From NCBI GenBank assembly GCA_029255685.2, contig CM055318.2, positions 70,527,136-70,591,135 of the forward strand: DNA of 64,000 nucleotides, written 5' to 3'. Numbering within the stretch: the first letter of the stretch is position 1; every line of letters begins with the position of its first letter. Below the pieces are notes generated by a model, which was given only the letters and a program-made list of their open reading frames with translations, ran no database searches and had not been told where the DNA came from. Origin of the DNA: Silene conica (taxonomy: Eukaryota > Streptophyta > Magnoliopsida > Caryophyllales > Caryophyllaceae). Of this stretch, positions 34,694 through 45,355 are shown in pieces. The translations under genes and the position numbers were made by a program.

Positions 34694-34958
34694 GATTTCA
34701 AAATCTGGACGCTATGAGATCGCTAGTTCTGAATCCTACAATGGTTCTTCATATACTTTTTATCTTCAGGCATTCACACTCTTTAAGGCAACAACACGCG
34801 GACTTCTACAGAGTGTGTACAATGCTAGCCATAGTAACTTTACATATGTCACCTTTTGGGTGCCATCGAATAGATTATCCGTCATTCTGAGAAATCAAAT
34901 GTCGAAGAAATTATCTTTCTTTGCGAGAAATTCGCACCTCTCTACGTCTTCATTGTAA
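34694..34958 (+). pseudogene. Possible orphan terminal exon, unknown gene
   Basis: After an acceptor-like TTTACGCAG there is an 87-codon open stretch ending at TAA (34956-34958). It includes SGRYEIASSESYNGSSYTFY and YVTFWVPSNRLSVILRNQM, which look protein-like rather than random. No start codon or upstream exon is found, and the flanks are repeats. I do not recognise the family. It may be a captured or stranded gene fragment next to the Helitron ending at 34,228. Confidence 0.3.
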
Positions 34959-35754
34959 TTGGTCGGTTAGTCTTACTACGGGTTGATTTTTTTCTTGTTC
35001 CGAACATAACTTTTCGTTAATTTAATATAATGATTTATTGTTGTCGAAAAAAGATGATGTTTTTCTTAACATGAATTTTGAAGGCATTAAGACCATCAAC
35101 TACCCCTGGCCTTCCTGCATGTAGGATGTCCAATCGCTGCACCGAGCATTAAGGGAACGTGCGACATTGCAAAACAAATAAGTATGGAATGAATTTGTCA
35201 AATAGCTTGGTGTTAAAACAGGTCATCTTTGTTGGAAATGCTAGGTTGTGTTTATATACTTAATACTCCTTAACTAAATACTTGTTAATATTGAGGTTAG
35301 TATGTACTCTTCCTATGCGCGCAAGTGCAGTGCGTTCTTGCAACCAAAACCTATTTGTCTCATCCTATTTTTTGCGCAATCACTGCATTGAAAATACGCA
35401 TTCTCGTTTTCTGATTGTTCAAAACTGTTACTCTGGTCTTCCATCGTTTTCCACCAAAGACTAATGGAAAACTACAATACTTTAATTTCGTTCATTGTTT
35501 CTGCATTCCAGATTTTTCTATAAATAAGATGAAGTTTCATTTGCAAATCACCAAAAAAAAATCATTCTTTGCAAATCCTCTCTTTATCTCTTATGTTCCT
35601 TACGAAATATCTGAGCAATAACATACGAGTTCGTACTCTTCCTTTAGGGCGCAAATTGGAAAAGAGATGTGTATACCTTGGGGAGCGTCGTTCTCAGTTG
35701 GACAGCACCGTGTCGAACAGTCGAGGGCAATTACTTTTCCACTTATTCACCATT

Positions 35755-36490
35755 AACTAAGATCTCTACCATTCGAGTTTTGTTTGCTCTTGCCTTTGCT
35801 CATAATCTGCTAGTCCACCAAATGGATATAAAGACAACCTTTTTAAATGGTGAATTGGATGAAGAAATTTATATGGAACAACCTCTTGGTTTTGTGGTAC
35901 CAGGACAAGAGCACAAGGTATGTAAACTTAAGAAATCTACGTATGGACTTAAGCAAGCACCAGAGCAATGGTATGAGAAATTTTATAAGACTATTTTTTA
36001 GTTTTGGGTTTATTGTCAACAGATCTGATGCATGTGTTTACACTAAAACGTTTGATTCAGACTGTGTAATTATTTGTCTTTATGTCGATGACATGTTAAT
36101 TATGGGGACACATATTAATCACATAAATGAGACTAAATTTTTTTTATCCTCTCGCTTTGACATGAAAGATCTTGGTGAAGTTGATGTGATTTTAGGTGTT
36201 AAAGTCAATAAACAGAATGATGGTTTTACTTATCACAATCACACTATGTAGAGAAAATTTTAAAGAAGTTTAATTATTTCGACTTATCGACAGTAAGCCT
36301 TATGATGCTAGTGTTTATTTAAAGAAACATAATGGTTTAGCTGTTTCACAATATGAGTACGCTAAAATAATTGGAAGTTTGATGTTTCTAATGAACTGTA
36401 CTCGACCTGACATAACTTATGCAGTTAATAGACTCAGTCGTTATACTCGCAATCCTAGTGATGATCATTGGAATGCTCTTAACAGGTTGA
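35755..36490 (+). pseudogene. Copia reverse transcriptase remnant
   Basis: Recognisable copia RT blocks in shifting frames: HQMDIKTTFLNGELDEEIYM, then CKLKKSTYGLKQAPEQWYEK, then a frameshift at about 36,000, then CLYVDDMLIMG (the YVDD active site) and RFDMKDLGEVDVILGVKV, ended by a stop. After about 36,255 further frames continue the RT tail ([33 protein letters not shown]). It is not a working gene. It is cut at 36,498 by a MULE-like insertion. Confidence 0.85.
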
Positions 36491-36498
36491 TGAGATCA

Positions 36499-36952
36499 TT
36501 GTTGTTAAACTCCCGATCCGGATCGTAGGATCTTACGATTCTACGATTCAGAAAGTGGTGACCGATCCCGATCCTAGGTAGGATCTTAATTTTGTAGGAT
36601 CTTACGATTCAACTTGCGTCAAATTTTTTGAGAGTAGAATCTTAACCCGATCCCACAATCCTACGAATATATAATTCGATCCTACATTATTAACATTTAA
36701 TTTTTTTGATTTACTAAAATTTTATATATGACTTTTAAGATAGACATCTACTATAAACGAGAACAATTAGAGTAGGCACATGCTAAGATAAAAGTGTTTT
36801 CATATTTAAGCACAAGATTTTAACATAGTTTGATTGCACAATTATGTATTTTAGTTAATTTGTAGGACCTTATGATTCTACGATCCGGTTCTAACAATTC
36901 GATCCTAGGAAGCTCATCGATCCAAAGTAGGATCCCGATCCTAACAACATTG
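36499..36952. mobile_element. MULE-like MITE in the copia element (454 bp)
   Basis: Inserted into the copia coding region, which resumes on the other side. It is flanked by GATGAGATCA (36489-36498) and GATGAGATAA (36953-36962), a 10-bp duplication with one mismatch. The ends carry inverted TGTTGTTA, and the interior is full of inverted GGATCGGGATC-type motifs. There is no coding capacity. Duplication length points to a Mutator-like element. Confidence 0.65.
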
Positions 36953-36986
36953 GATGAGATAACTTGGAGGCACTATAGATTTGTGA

Positions 36987-37499
36987 TTGCATTATTTGAG
37001 GTACCCTGCTGATGTATTGGAGGGATACTGTGATGCAAACTGGGTCATAGGTAATGATGAGATTAGCTCCACAAGTGGATTCATATTCACTTTAAGTGGT
37101 GCAGTTGTGTCTTGGAAGTCTACTAAACAAACTTGCATTGCTCGTTCAACCATGGAGGCAGAATTCATTGCTCTTGATCTTGCAGGACAAGAAGCTGAGT
37201 GGTTGAGAAACTTACTGGTTGATATCCCACTACTGTGGGGGTATCCTACACCATCTGTCTCTCTACATTGTGATTCTCAAGCCGCAATAAGTGTTGCGAA
37301 TAACAATGCTTACAATGGTAAAAAACAACATATTCGTATAAGGCACAAGTTTGTGAGAAACTTGATTGAGAATAAAGTACTCTCTTTGGAGTACTTAAGA
37401 TCTGAGAGGAACTTGGCAGATCCGTTGAAAAAAGGACTTAACCGAAAGGTGGTCATTGAAACGTCGAGGGGAATGTGGCTTAAGCCTATGGCTGGTTGA
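36987..37499 (+). pseudogene. Copia RNase H domain, C-terminal pol
   Basis: Open frame with RNase H signatures: [69 protein letters not shown] and [16 protein letters not shown], then the usual pol end ADPLKKGL. The catalytic Asp and Glu positions are present, but the rest of pol is broken upstream. Ordinary copia remnant. Confidence 0.85.
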
Positions 37500-38343
37500 G
37501 GAATTCATAGTGGAAACCTGGTCTGGGTCAAATCGGACCTTGTGGTCAAACGAAGCCGTTGAAAGACTTATATCTATGCGCACTATTCATTCCTATGACG
37601 CGCGCGCTGTGAGGTTGAGCTTAAGCTCTTAATGGATTTGAAACCCAGGCTTTGGGTGGTCCTATTGAGAAGTACTTGTCGATTCCACCGTTGATCTTAT
37701 GAGGATGAGCTTGTAATGCTCTTAATGAATCGTTAGCCCAGAATTGGGTGGTCTATGTGATAGGCTTGATAGATCACCTACGAGGGTGTGAAGGATTGAC
37801 CTCCTTCTATAAAAGTCCCCAAACAAGTCTTTTTAGAGCACTCTTTAGAAATTCAAGGTGATGAAGGCCAACACTTTTACTTATCCCAAGAACTCGTTTG
37901 GTTTTAGGTGAAGTGTGTGTTGCCAAATTGGGCTTAAGCTATGAAGCTCAAGACTAGTTTCACTTCAATAGCTAAGTACGTTTGGTTAGCACTATGTGTT
38001 AATTCAAATCGAAAGATATTAGTAAGCACTAATCCTTGTTAGATATTGCTCAGATTTATTTTTTTTCTTTTATGCTACGCATTTGTGGGGGAATGTTGGA
38101 AATGCTAGGAATGTGTTGTCCCACATTGAAAGAATAAGTATGTTTTGTCCCACATTGAAAGAATAAGAAAATGTTTTTAGCTTTGTCCCCATTGGAAAAA
38201 TAAAGAATTTTGGTTGTGTTAAATACTTAGTACTCCTCAATTAAGAACTTGTCAAATTTGAGGTCTATTGTTTTCCACCAAAGACTAATGGAAGATTGCA
38301 ATGGTTTAATATCTTATCATTGATAAGATGAAGTTTCATTTGC

Positions 38344-39367
38344 TACTTATTATTATAGTAGCACATTTGGTTGCAAGGTGTTTTGTATATGTCAATGTCA
38401 TGTGTTCGAGTCCTACATTAGCAAATTTTATATGTGCAACCTAACAAGAGATTTTTTTCAATCGGGAAGTACTTCTATTCAAATAAATAAATACTTTACT
38501 CGGAGACGGAATTGAATACATTATCATTTTGATCAGTAATATAGCTTAGATACTGAGTATGTTGTATTACTTCTATGTTAGTTAAATTCATCCCTATATA
38601 GTCTCGGATCCTGACTCCGCCCATGCTTCTAAGGCAGCGGTCATCATACCGTGACACAGTAAAGATTTATCTAATCCATTTTGTTCTTTTATTTTACCCT
38701 TTGTAGTAATTTATTTCCAAAATTCCAACAATTACTCAGATTTACGCCGGAGTTCTCAAATAGCTTATCCATGGAGAAAAAAAAAAATCAATTACACGGC
38801 ACTAACTGTAATGTCTGTAAACCGTCTCGACGTCTCCCCATGTCCTGTATGATCCTAATTCCCAAGTATTGAGACTCCACAATACTATCGGCGCGCTAAC
38901 TCTTTGTGTGTAAGACTTGCACGTTATGTACTTATTGGATTAGTTCGATATTACTGAAACAGTGGATCGATCCCAAAATATCTGGCCTTAAACAAAGATA
39001 TGGCCATCTGTAAGGATCTGACCATCACGTCTTCGACTGTATTCCAATGTTATATTGAAGCGATATGTGAATCCGAACAATAAAAAACTGGCCATCGGAA
39101 ATGACAGACACAATACATTACCTTGAACATGTCATATTTGGAGGCGATTCAAATCTTCAATTAATTGGTTTTCGACCCAGGCAGCTTTCCTCCACTCGCG
39201 AATAATAAAATAAAGAGACATACGCGATTTGCAGGCATTAAATATTACGGATCGCAACTGTTTGTAATCAGTATTCAGGAATGAAGCTGATGCGACTTGC
39301 TGGCTTTTCAATAATTCTGGCTTTTCAATAATTCATCTAGAATAATGATTTTCTTAAATGATTGTTT
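38344..39367. other. Intergenic upstream of the acyltransferase gene
   Basis: No gene supported. The 63-codon frame at 38,681 lacks any recognisable feature. The right end is the promoter region of the BAHD gene. Confidence 0.4.
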
Positions 39368-39376
39368 GTATATAAA
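39368..39376 (+). promoter_or_regulatory. TATA box of the BAHD gene
   Basis: GTATATAAAT lies about 90 bp upstream of the ATG at 39461. This spacing supports that ATG as the start rather than the in-frame upstream codons at 39362 or 39387, which would overlap or hug the TATA box. Confidence 0.6.
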
Positions 39377-39460
39377 TTGAGATTTATGTTCAGAGTAAGA
39401 TCAATACAACTGCAGAAGAGCCAAAAACAACTGATCCGTGTCCGAAAAAAATCAATCAAA

Positions 39461-40750
39461 ATGGCAAAAATCAATGTCGAGATTAAATCGAAAGATATGA
39501 TCAAGCCTTTTTGTCCAACACCAATTCACCTTAAGACCCTTCAACTCTCCTTAATAGACCAGTTTGCACCTCCAATCCACCCGCCGTGCATATTATTTTA
39601 CCAACCTGAACTTGGCCACAATATTAACTCCAAAACTACCACATTGCTCAAAAACTCGCTCTCTGAGACGTTGGTTCAGTTCTACCCACTAGCCGGAAGG
39701 ATTGAAGGAAACTTGTCAATCAACTGTAACGATGAAGGGGTCGAGTACTATGAAGCCGATGTTTTAGAAAGCCTAGCAGAAGTTATAGCGAATCCAGATC
39801 TGGAGGAATTAATAAAGTTATTACCCTTTGCACCTCTAAGCACTAACAAGAAAGTAGTAACCGCGGTCCAGGTGAACCACTTTTTGTGTGGCGGTATGGC
39901 TATAACTATATGCATTTCGCATAAGATTGCTGATGCAGCAACCTCTGCCGCGTTTATTAACGCTTGGGCACTTAATTCTCGAGGGGTTTCTTGTATTGAT
40001 CAAACGAAATTGGTTTCATTTGATACGGCATCATTTTTTCCTCCCATGGACCTGAACGGGATGTTTGATCCCGAGGGCGCCATTTGTAAGGAAAAGATTG
40101 TGACTAGGAGGATTATTTTCGACAAGGAGAAGTTAGATGAGCTGAAAAGTCGATGCGATCTAGAGAGACCAGCGACAAGAATGTCGGTGGTTTCTGCCTT
40201 CATTTGGAAACAGTTGATTAAGATTGCGAAGGCTAAGCCAACGCCCGTCAAGATTTTTGGTGCTTTGCAATTCGTAAACTTGAGGACAATAAAGAACTCA
40301 CCTATCCCACAGAACTACTGTGGGAACCTTTTTCAGTCCACATTAGCGCTTACTTCAGTCGAACCTGAAATAGAAAGCGCCGAGGCAGTAGACAAGCTCA
40401 GGACGGCTGTGAAACAGATTGATACAAGTTATTTACCAAAGATCAGAAGAGGAGAGTGTTTCAGGGAATCAGCAAAGTTCAATGAGATGGTTTCTCGCGG
40501 GGAAGCAGAGAGTTGTGCATTTAGTAGCTGGATTAGATATCCATTGTATGAGATTAATTTCGGGTGGGGTAAACCAATATGGGTATCTACAACCACATTA
40601 CCTTTCAAAAATATGGTATGTTTGTTACCTACAAAGTGTGGTCAAGGAATTGAAGCTTGGATGAATGTGCTCGAACATGACTTTCACATGCTTGAACAAG
40701 ATCACGAGTTTCGTTCACTCACTGTGCACAGTATTCGAGCAAAACTGTGA
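39461..40750 (+). CDS. BAHD acyltransferase, vinorine-synthase-like
   Basis: Intronless gene of 429 residues, typical BAHD length. These cytosolic enzymes move acyl groups from CoA thioesters to alcohols or amines of specialised metabolites. Motifs: catalytic HXXXD as HKIAD (154-158), and the structural DFGWG motif as NFGWG (366-370), with Asn in place of the usual Asp. Flanking blocks are typical (LVQFYPLAGR, 71-80; NYCGNLFQ; KCGQGIEAWMNVLE near the C-terminus). The pattern resembles the clade containing vinorine synthase and related alkaloid or terpenoid acyltransferases. The start at 39461 has the context CAAAATGGC. Acceptor and donor cannot be told from sequence; a triterpenoid role is only suggested by the CYP716-type gene about 21.5 kb away. 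No stops or frameshifts. Confidence 0.9.
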   Translation: MAKINVEIKSKDMIKPFCPTPIHLKTLQLSLIDQFAPPIHPPCILFYQPELGHNINSKTTTLLKNSLSETLVQFYPLAGRIEGNLSINCNDEGVEYYEADVLESLAEVIANPDLEELIKLLPFAPLSTNKKVVTAVQVNHFLCGGMAITICISHKIADAATSAAFINAWALNSRGVSCIDQTKLVSFDTASFFPPMDLNGMFDPEGAICKEKIVTRRIIFDKEKLDELKSRCDLERPATRMSVVSAFIWKQLIKIAKAKPTPVKIFGALQFVNLRTIKNSPIPQNYCGNLFQSTLALTSVEPEIESAEAVDKLRTAVKQIDTSYLPKIRRGECFRESAKFNEMVSRGEAESCAFSSWIRYPLYEINFGWGKPIWVSTTTLPFKNMVCLLPTKCGQGIEAWMNVLEHDFHMLEQDHEFRSLTVHSIRAKL

Positions 40751-41177
40751 TGTACCGGTACAGGGACTCGACAGCAGAGTACCCCAAGGCTAAGAGAAGG
40801 AAAATCAAGCTAAAACAGAAAGCCCGAGATTTTTTATCAGAGTCGAGTTGTAAATGAAATAACCTCATGTGTTCAACATACTTACAAACTTACAATGCTT
40901 ACAAATACCTCTTATCATTATTCATTTGAATTTCAATGTACCCGACGGATCAAATAAATACCATATAACACGACAAGTTGGCTACAAAATGCTAAAAGTT
41001 ACATTCCTATTATTTATTTATCGCCATGTGCTAGTATTTGGATCCGTTTTATAGATAAAATGGATACTCCATCTTAAGCAAGGTTTACAAGCAAAACGTT
41101 GAAGATACTACATACTACAACTAATTCAAATCTATTAACAATCTCCATACAATGGAGAGATGCATTTACATATATAG

Positions 41178-42762
41178 TTAAGTCCAAGTACCTTCAAAGA
41201 GGGGTGCAGTCGGAACACAATCCGGCCCGAACATCTTAACCAAATCCGAGCATCCAGGGTTAGGCTCCTCGGTTTCTGGCTTAAGCTCTAGGCCCAATTC
41301 CTCCTCTATATCATCAGAAGCCGATATAAGCAGAAATTCACAGCCTTCATAATTCAGAAAGTCGGTTGGATCATCCGGTCCAAACCGTTTATTTCCAAAT
41401 CGACCCTGAAGGTGAGCTGGAAACACGGCTTTTCGCTTACTCTGCACGCCTCTGAATTCAGACCGGGATCCAGCTTGCTCGGGATTCTTTATTTGTATAA
41501 TGAAGGAACCCTCGCGCTCAATGTTCAGCTCGTCCTGAGGCTCATGCTTTACGTCTTTGGGTGGTAGTTCAAGCTTGTACACTAGATGAGTATGCATTTT
41601 GTTTTCCGAGTATTTGTGCCTTAGGATGCGGTACACACCTTCCCCTAGCGCTCGTGCTATGGGGTTCTTCCGATGTCCCCTCGTCTTTGTATCATACTCT
41701 TCTGTATTTACACATAACATTCTTTTACGTAAGCAACCACAGGAAATCATAATAAAAGTTATTGCGTAAATTACAGTTAGATTTACTATGCCATTGTATT
41801 ATAAGTTACTAAATGTCCTCTAGTGCCGAGTATCAACTGCTAGATGTCTGACTCTGACCCATACAGTTTCTGATCTTATTGTTTGAAAATTTTAGGGAGT
41901 ATAATTTATCATTCATTTTTCTTGATTTTAGGTAGTTTCTGTTATTATCATAACAGTCAGGGCGGCTGCAAAAACATGTTACTCTCACATTTCACTGCAT
42001 AAGCCACGCAGAAGAGTGGCTTAAGCATGTATGCGAAAAGATAAACAAATGAGTATACATAACACATCAGGTTTCTGAGTTCCGCATGACTTTACATGAA
42101 AATACACCTAGCTGGCTCCGTTTCATACAAGCTATACAAGATTCAAGTGTGTACATACCCGCTTGAAGAGCATCTCGGATGTCGTTGATCTTTGTAGTAA
42201 CCATCTCTACGAAACCAAAAAAAGGCCGACTCTTTTTAGTAGGATCAGGGAGAGCCTTCTTTCCCATGACAATTAATCTCAGCAATGATTCCTTTTCTAT
42301 ATTCACTTCCTGCAAAGTCCGAACAATTCTAACCAGGTCTATTATACTCGAAAAACCATGCAATTTTAGAGTATCAAATTACTATAGCATGTCCCTAAGT
42401 CTCATTTATAACCATGCAATTTTAGAGTATCAAATTACTATAGCATGCCCCTAAGTCACATTCAAATGTTCTCTGTGCTTTAAATACCACCCAACTTAAA
42501 ACATAACAAAGAAATTAGTACGTGAAATAATGTTGAGATTGGTTGCAGCACCTTTAGGCCATGCCCCCCTTCCGGGTGCTCTTTAAGGCGCTTATCTTCG
42601 TCGTCATCACGACTATGGCTTGAACCAGGGCTAGAAAGTCCAGATTTAGCTCCTTCCTTGCCGGAGTCAGGGGACTGCTTCTGTTCCACTGCTTTTTCAC
42701 CCGATTCTGGGCGTAGTATGATGTATAGGCGTTGAACGTCATCTGCACTATGAACTTCTTCT
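41178..42762 (-). CDS. Conserved plant protein of unknown function, C-terminal exons
   Basis: Three exons on the minus strand, 42552-42762, 42159-42309 and 41178-41701, join in frame through GT-AG introns and give at least 294 residues. The sequence starts EEVHSADDVQRLYIILRPES, continues KESLLRLIVMGKKALPDPT and KKSRPFFGFVEMVTTKINDI, then ARALGEGVYRILRH, MHTHLVYKLELP, then GSFIIQIKNPEQ, KRKAVFPAHLQGRFGNKRF, and ends with FLNYEGCEFLLISASDDIEE and an acidic tail. I believe this matches a widespread uncharacterised plant family, from memory only. The first exon begins in phase 1, so at least one upstream exon is required. I cannot find it up to 43,200, where transposon sequence begins. The gene is either 5'-truncated or its first exons lie beyond insertions. 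Confidence 0.65.
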
Positions 42763-43218
42763 CTGTTTACTTTTGGCCGATAAAAGAAAAAAATCTCCCC
42801 TCTTTCCTGTCGATAACGAATTTCTTAAATAAGATTGAATCAAAGAAACAACTAATCCCCTTTGTTCAAATAGTATCCAATGTCACTTCATGCAGTCTCC
42901 AAGGTGAGACCTTAGACCACATTTTATATAATACTATCATTCAATCCTACCGAGTTCTTATTCACTTGAAAGTTAACACATTTTTCGATAATTTAAGTGT
43001 TGCATTATCATTACTTGGGAGTCGAATTGTAATATTTTGACTTGGACTCTTGTCACTAAACCAATGTAACGTCTCTAAGGACTAGCCCTAAAGAATAGGT
43101 TGAATAAGAGAGAGGATGTCATAGGAGGCCGGTTGGCGTTGATCTCAGCAATTAAGATAAGGTAACGGAGATGGCTAAGTAGATGTTGTTTGATATGAAA
43201 AAAATAACCAAAATCTTA
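42763..43218. other. Gap that should hold upstream exons of the preceding gene
   Basis: No exon with the needed phase is convincing. One weak possibility on the minus strand ends CTAAG before GTCTCACC near 42,912. The frame at 42,732-43,040 (plus) is not supported. Confidence 0.3.
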
Positions 43219-43556
43219 TCTATATAATTAGAGAAACGCTTAGAAAGCCCTGATTGAGCCACGCCATCAATACAATTTTTTGTTTTATCTCTCAGGTGGG
43301 ACCCGTAATTTCATTGATTAATTTTCTACGAGATAACTGCCTCATTTTCGAACTAAACGCCTGATCATATTTTTAGGAATATTCTTATCTATATAATTAC
43401 AGAAACATTTAGCAAGCCTTGTTGAGCCACGTCATCAACACAAATTTTTTTTTTTAAATCTCTCAGGTGGGACCCGTAATTTCTTTGATTAATTTCCTAC
43501 AAGATGATTGCCTTATTTTCGAACTAAATGCCCGATCATATTTTTAAGAATGTTAC
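43219..43556 (+). repeat. Tandemly duplicated Helitron 5' end (2 x 169 bp)
   Basis: Both copies begin TCTATATAATTA after an A (43219 and 43388) and share GCCACG, TCTCAGGTGGGACCCGTAAT and ATTTTCGAACTAAA. The Helitron-like start and the tandem head-to-tail arrangement suggest a duplicated 5' terminus of the decayed Helitron that follows. Confidence 0.6.
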
Positions 43557-44060
43557 GTAACATTTGTGATATAATTTCGTAAACAATAAAATAATCAATA
43601 CACAAATAAGGTTTATATAATATGAAATTAAATTTTATATATAATAAAATCTAAAATTATATAACTTTATGTCATTTGTATTACATTAACGTTAATATTA
43701 TATACTCAAATAATAAAATATAATAATTTCGAATAATGTCCTTCTAAAACTATTAGATAATAATTTATATTCAACAAATAATTACAATAAACAATATGAT
43801 AACAAACTTTTCAATCAAAAAAAATTGAGTGAAGCTCAATAATTACAATAAACAATATATCGATATATTATATCGATGTTCTTAAAACTATACCAGTTCA
43901 ATATACCCGTACATTTTTTGCGGTCGAAAAAGAGCAACAATACTAAATTAAAAACAATAAAAATAACTTAATATTAATATAACAACCTATAATAGTGTAC
44001 AAATTTAAATATTTTGCAATCAAATCATAAACAAAACGGTAAAAAATAACCCTTCAAATA

Positions 44061-44196
<136 letters not shown>

Positions 44197-44504
44197 TTTA
44201 AAAAAAACAATAAAAGAATGGATATACAAATACCATTATTATTAACATATAAATTATATAGTATATTATATTATCTATATTATATACGTACAAGCCAATT
44301 GTTAATAAATATAATTAAATAGTTTTAATAATAAAAAAAAGTTAAAAACAATAATTAAAAGACGGAAACGTAGATCTCGAATTCCCAGACGACTTACCCA
44401 TTCAAGATTTCACAAATCCGATTTCGTCATTAGTTAATGTCACTTATCCAAATCTTTTAAGCCATTTGTGGAACCCTAACCTGATTACCTCCAAGAAAAG
44501 GCAA

Positions 44505-45075
44505 TCCTCGCCCCTACGCACGAGATAGTTGAAGCGGTAAACGACTACGTGTTGTCGCTTATCAATGAGGAGAAGGCTTTATATTCAAGCTCAGATGAAG
44601 TCTGTAATGATGATACGAGAATGAGTGATCGTGAGTTACACTTATACCGAATACCTCAACAGTATTAAATGTTCATGAATCTCGAATCATCAATTGAGGT
44701 TAAAGGTCGGTGCAATGGTCATGGTTCTTAGGAACATCGATCAATCACGTGGTTTATGTAATGGTACGAAATAATTGTGACATATTTAGGGTCACGCGTA
44801 ATTAGATCTACGGTTATAACAGGTAGTTATAAAGGAGACCAAGTGCATATTTCTCGACTAACACTTACTACGTCAGACTCGACTAGAATCTCGGTTCGTT
44901 TCAGTAGAAGACAATTCTCTGTCGCTATTTGCTTTGCTATGATGATTAATAAGAGTCAAGGACAATCTTTATCTCAAGTCAACATCTATCTTCCACGACC
45001 TGTTTTTAGTCATGGCTAGCTACAACGAATGTAGTTTATCATGAAATTTTTCAATTTTTAGAATCAAATTAGTTT
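44505..45075 (+). pseudogene. Helitron helicase C-terminal pseudogene
   Basis: Fragments in more than one frame match the helicase C-terminus: a piece like VMVLRNIDQSRGLCNGTR (around 44,720-44,770), then QVHISRLTLTTSDSTRISV, FAMMINKSQGQSLSQVNIYL and PRPVFSHG before a stop at 45,017. The upstream stretch reads LINEEKALYSSSDE, another Helitron-helicase-like block. Walker motifs are absent. It differs clearly from the intact helicase at 11,745, so it comes from another Helitron family. Confidence 0.8.
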
Positions 45076-45355
45076 GAGAAATATTAATTTTATATTTCTG
45101 TTTTCTTGATGGATAATGTAATCGTTATTCATTTGTACAACTGTTTTGATTTTATAGTGATATTTACATTTTTTGGTATTCAACTTAATATTCTAAATGT
45201 TAATTAAAACATGCATTTTAACGTATTATCAATACAATAGAAATTGAATGCAAAATATTCACGTATTATTGACACTATTCGATAATATTAATGATCCACC
45301 ATATTTTTTCTAAAAATAAACCCGTGCAATTGTACGAGTTGAAAATTAATTTCCA

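Larger units (their letters stand above)
35230..38343 (+). mobile_element. Deleted Ty1-copia element with decayed LTRs
   Basis: Two copies of a sequence beginning TGTTGGAAATGCTAGG are the probable LTR starts (35230 and 38094). The right one is preceded by a purine-rich GTGGGGGAA tract. Both share TTTTCCACCAAAGACTAATG and GAAGTTTCATTTGC near their ends (about 35,544 and 38,343). Between them lie reverse transcriptase and RNase H pieces, with gag, protease and integrase missing. I could not define a target-site duplication. Confidence 0.6.

Noticed and set aside
39362..39460. N-terminal extension of the BAHD protein
   Set aside because: It would start at or beside the TATA box and adds a basic stretch not expected in the family; ATG 39461 fits length and context.
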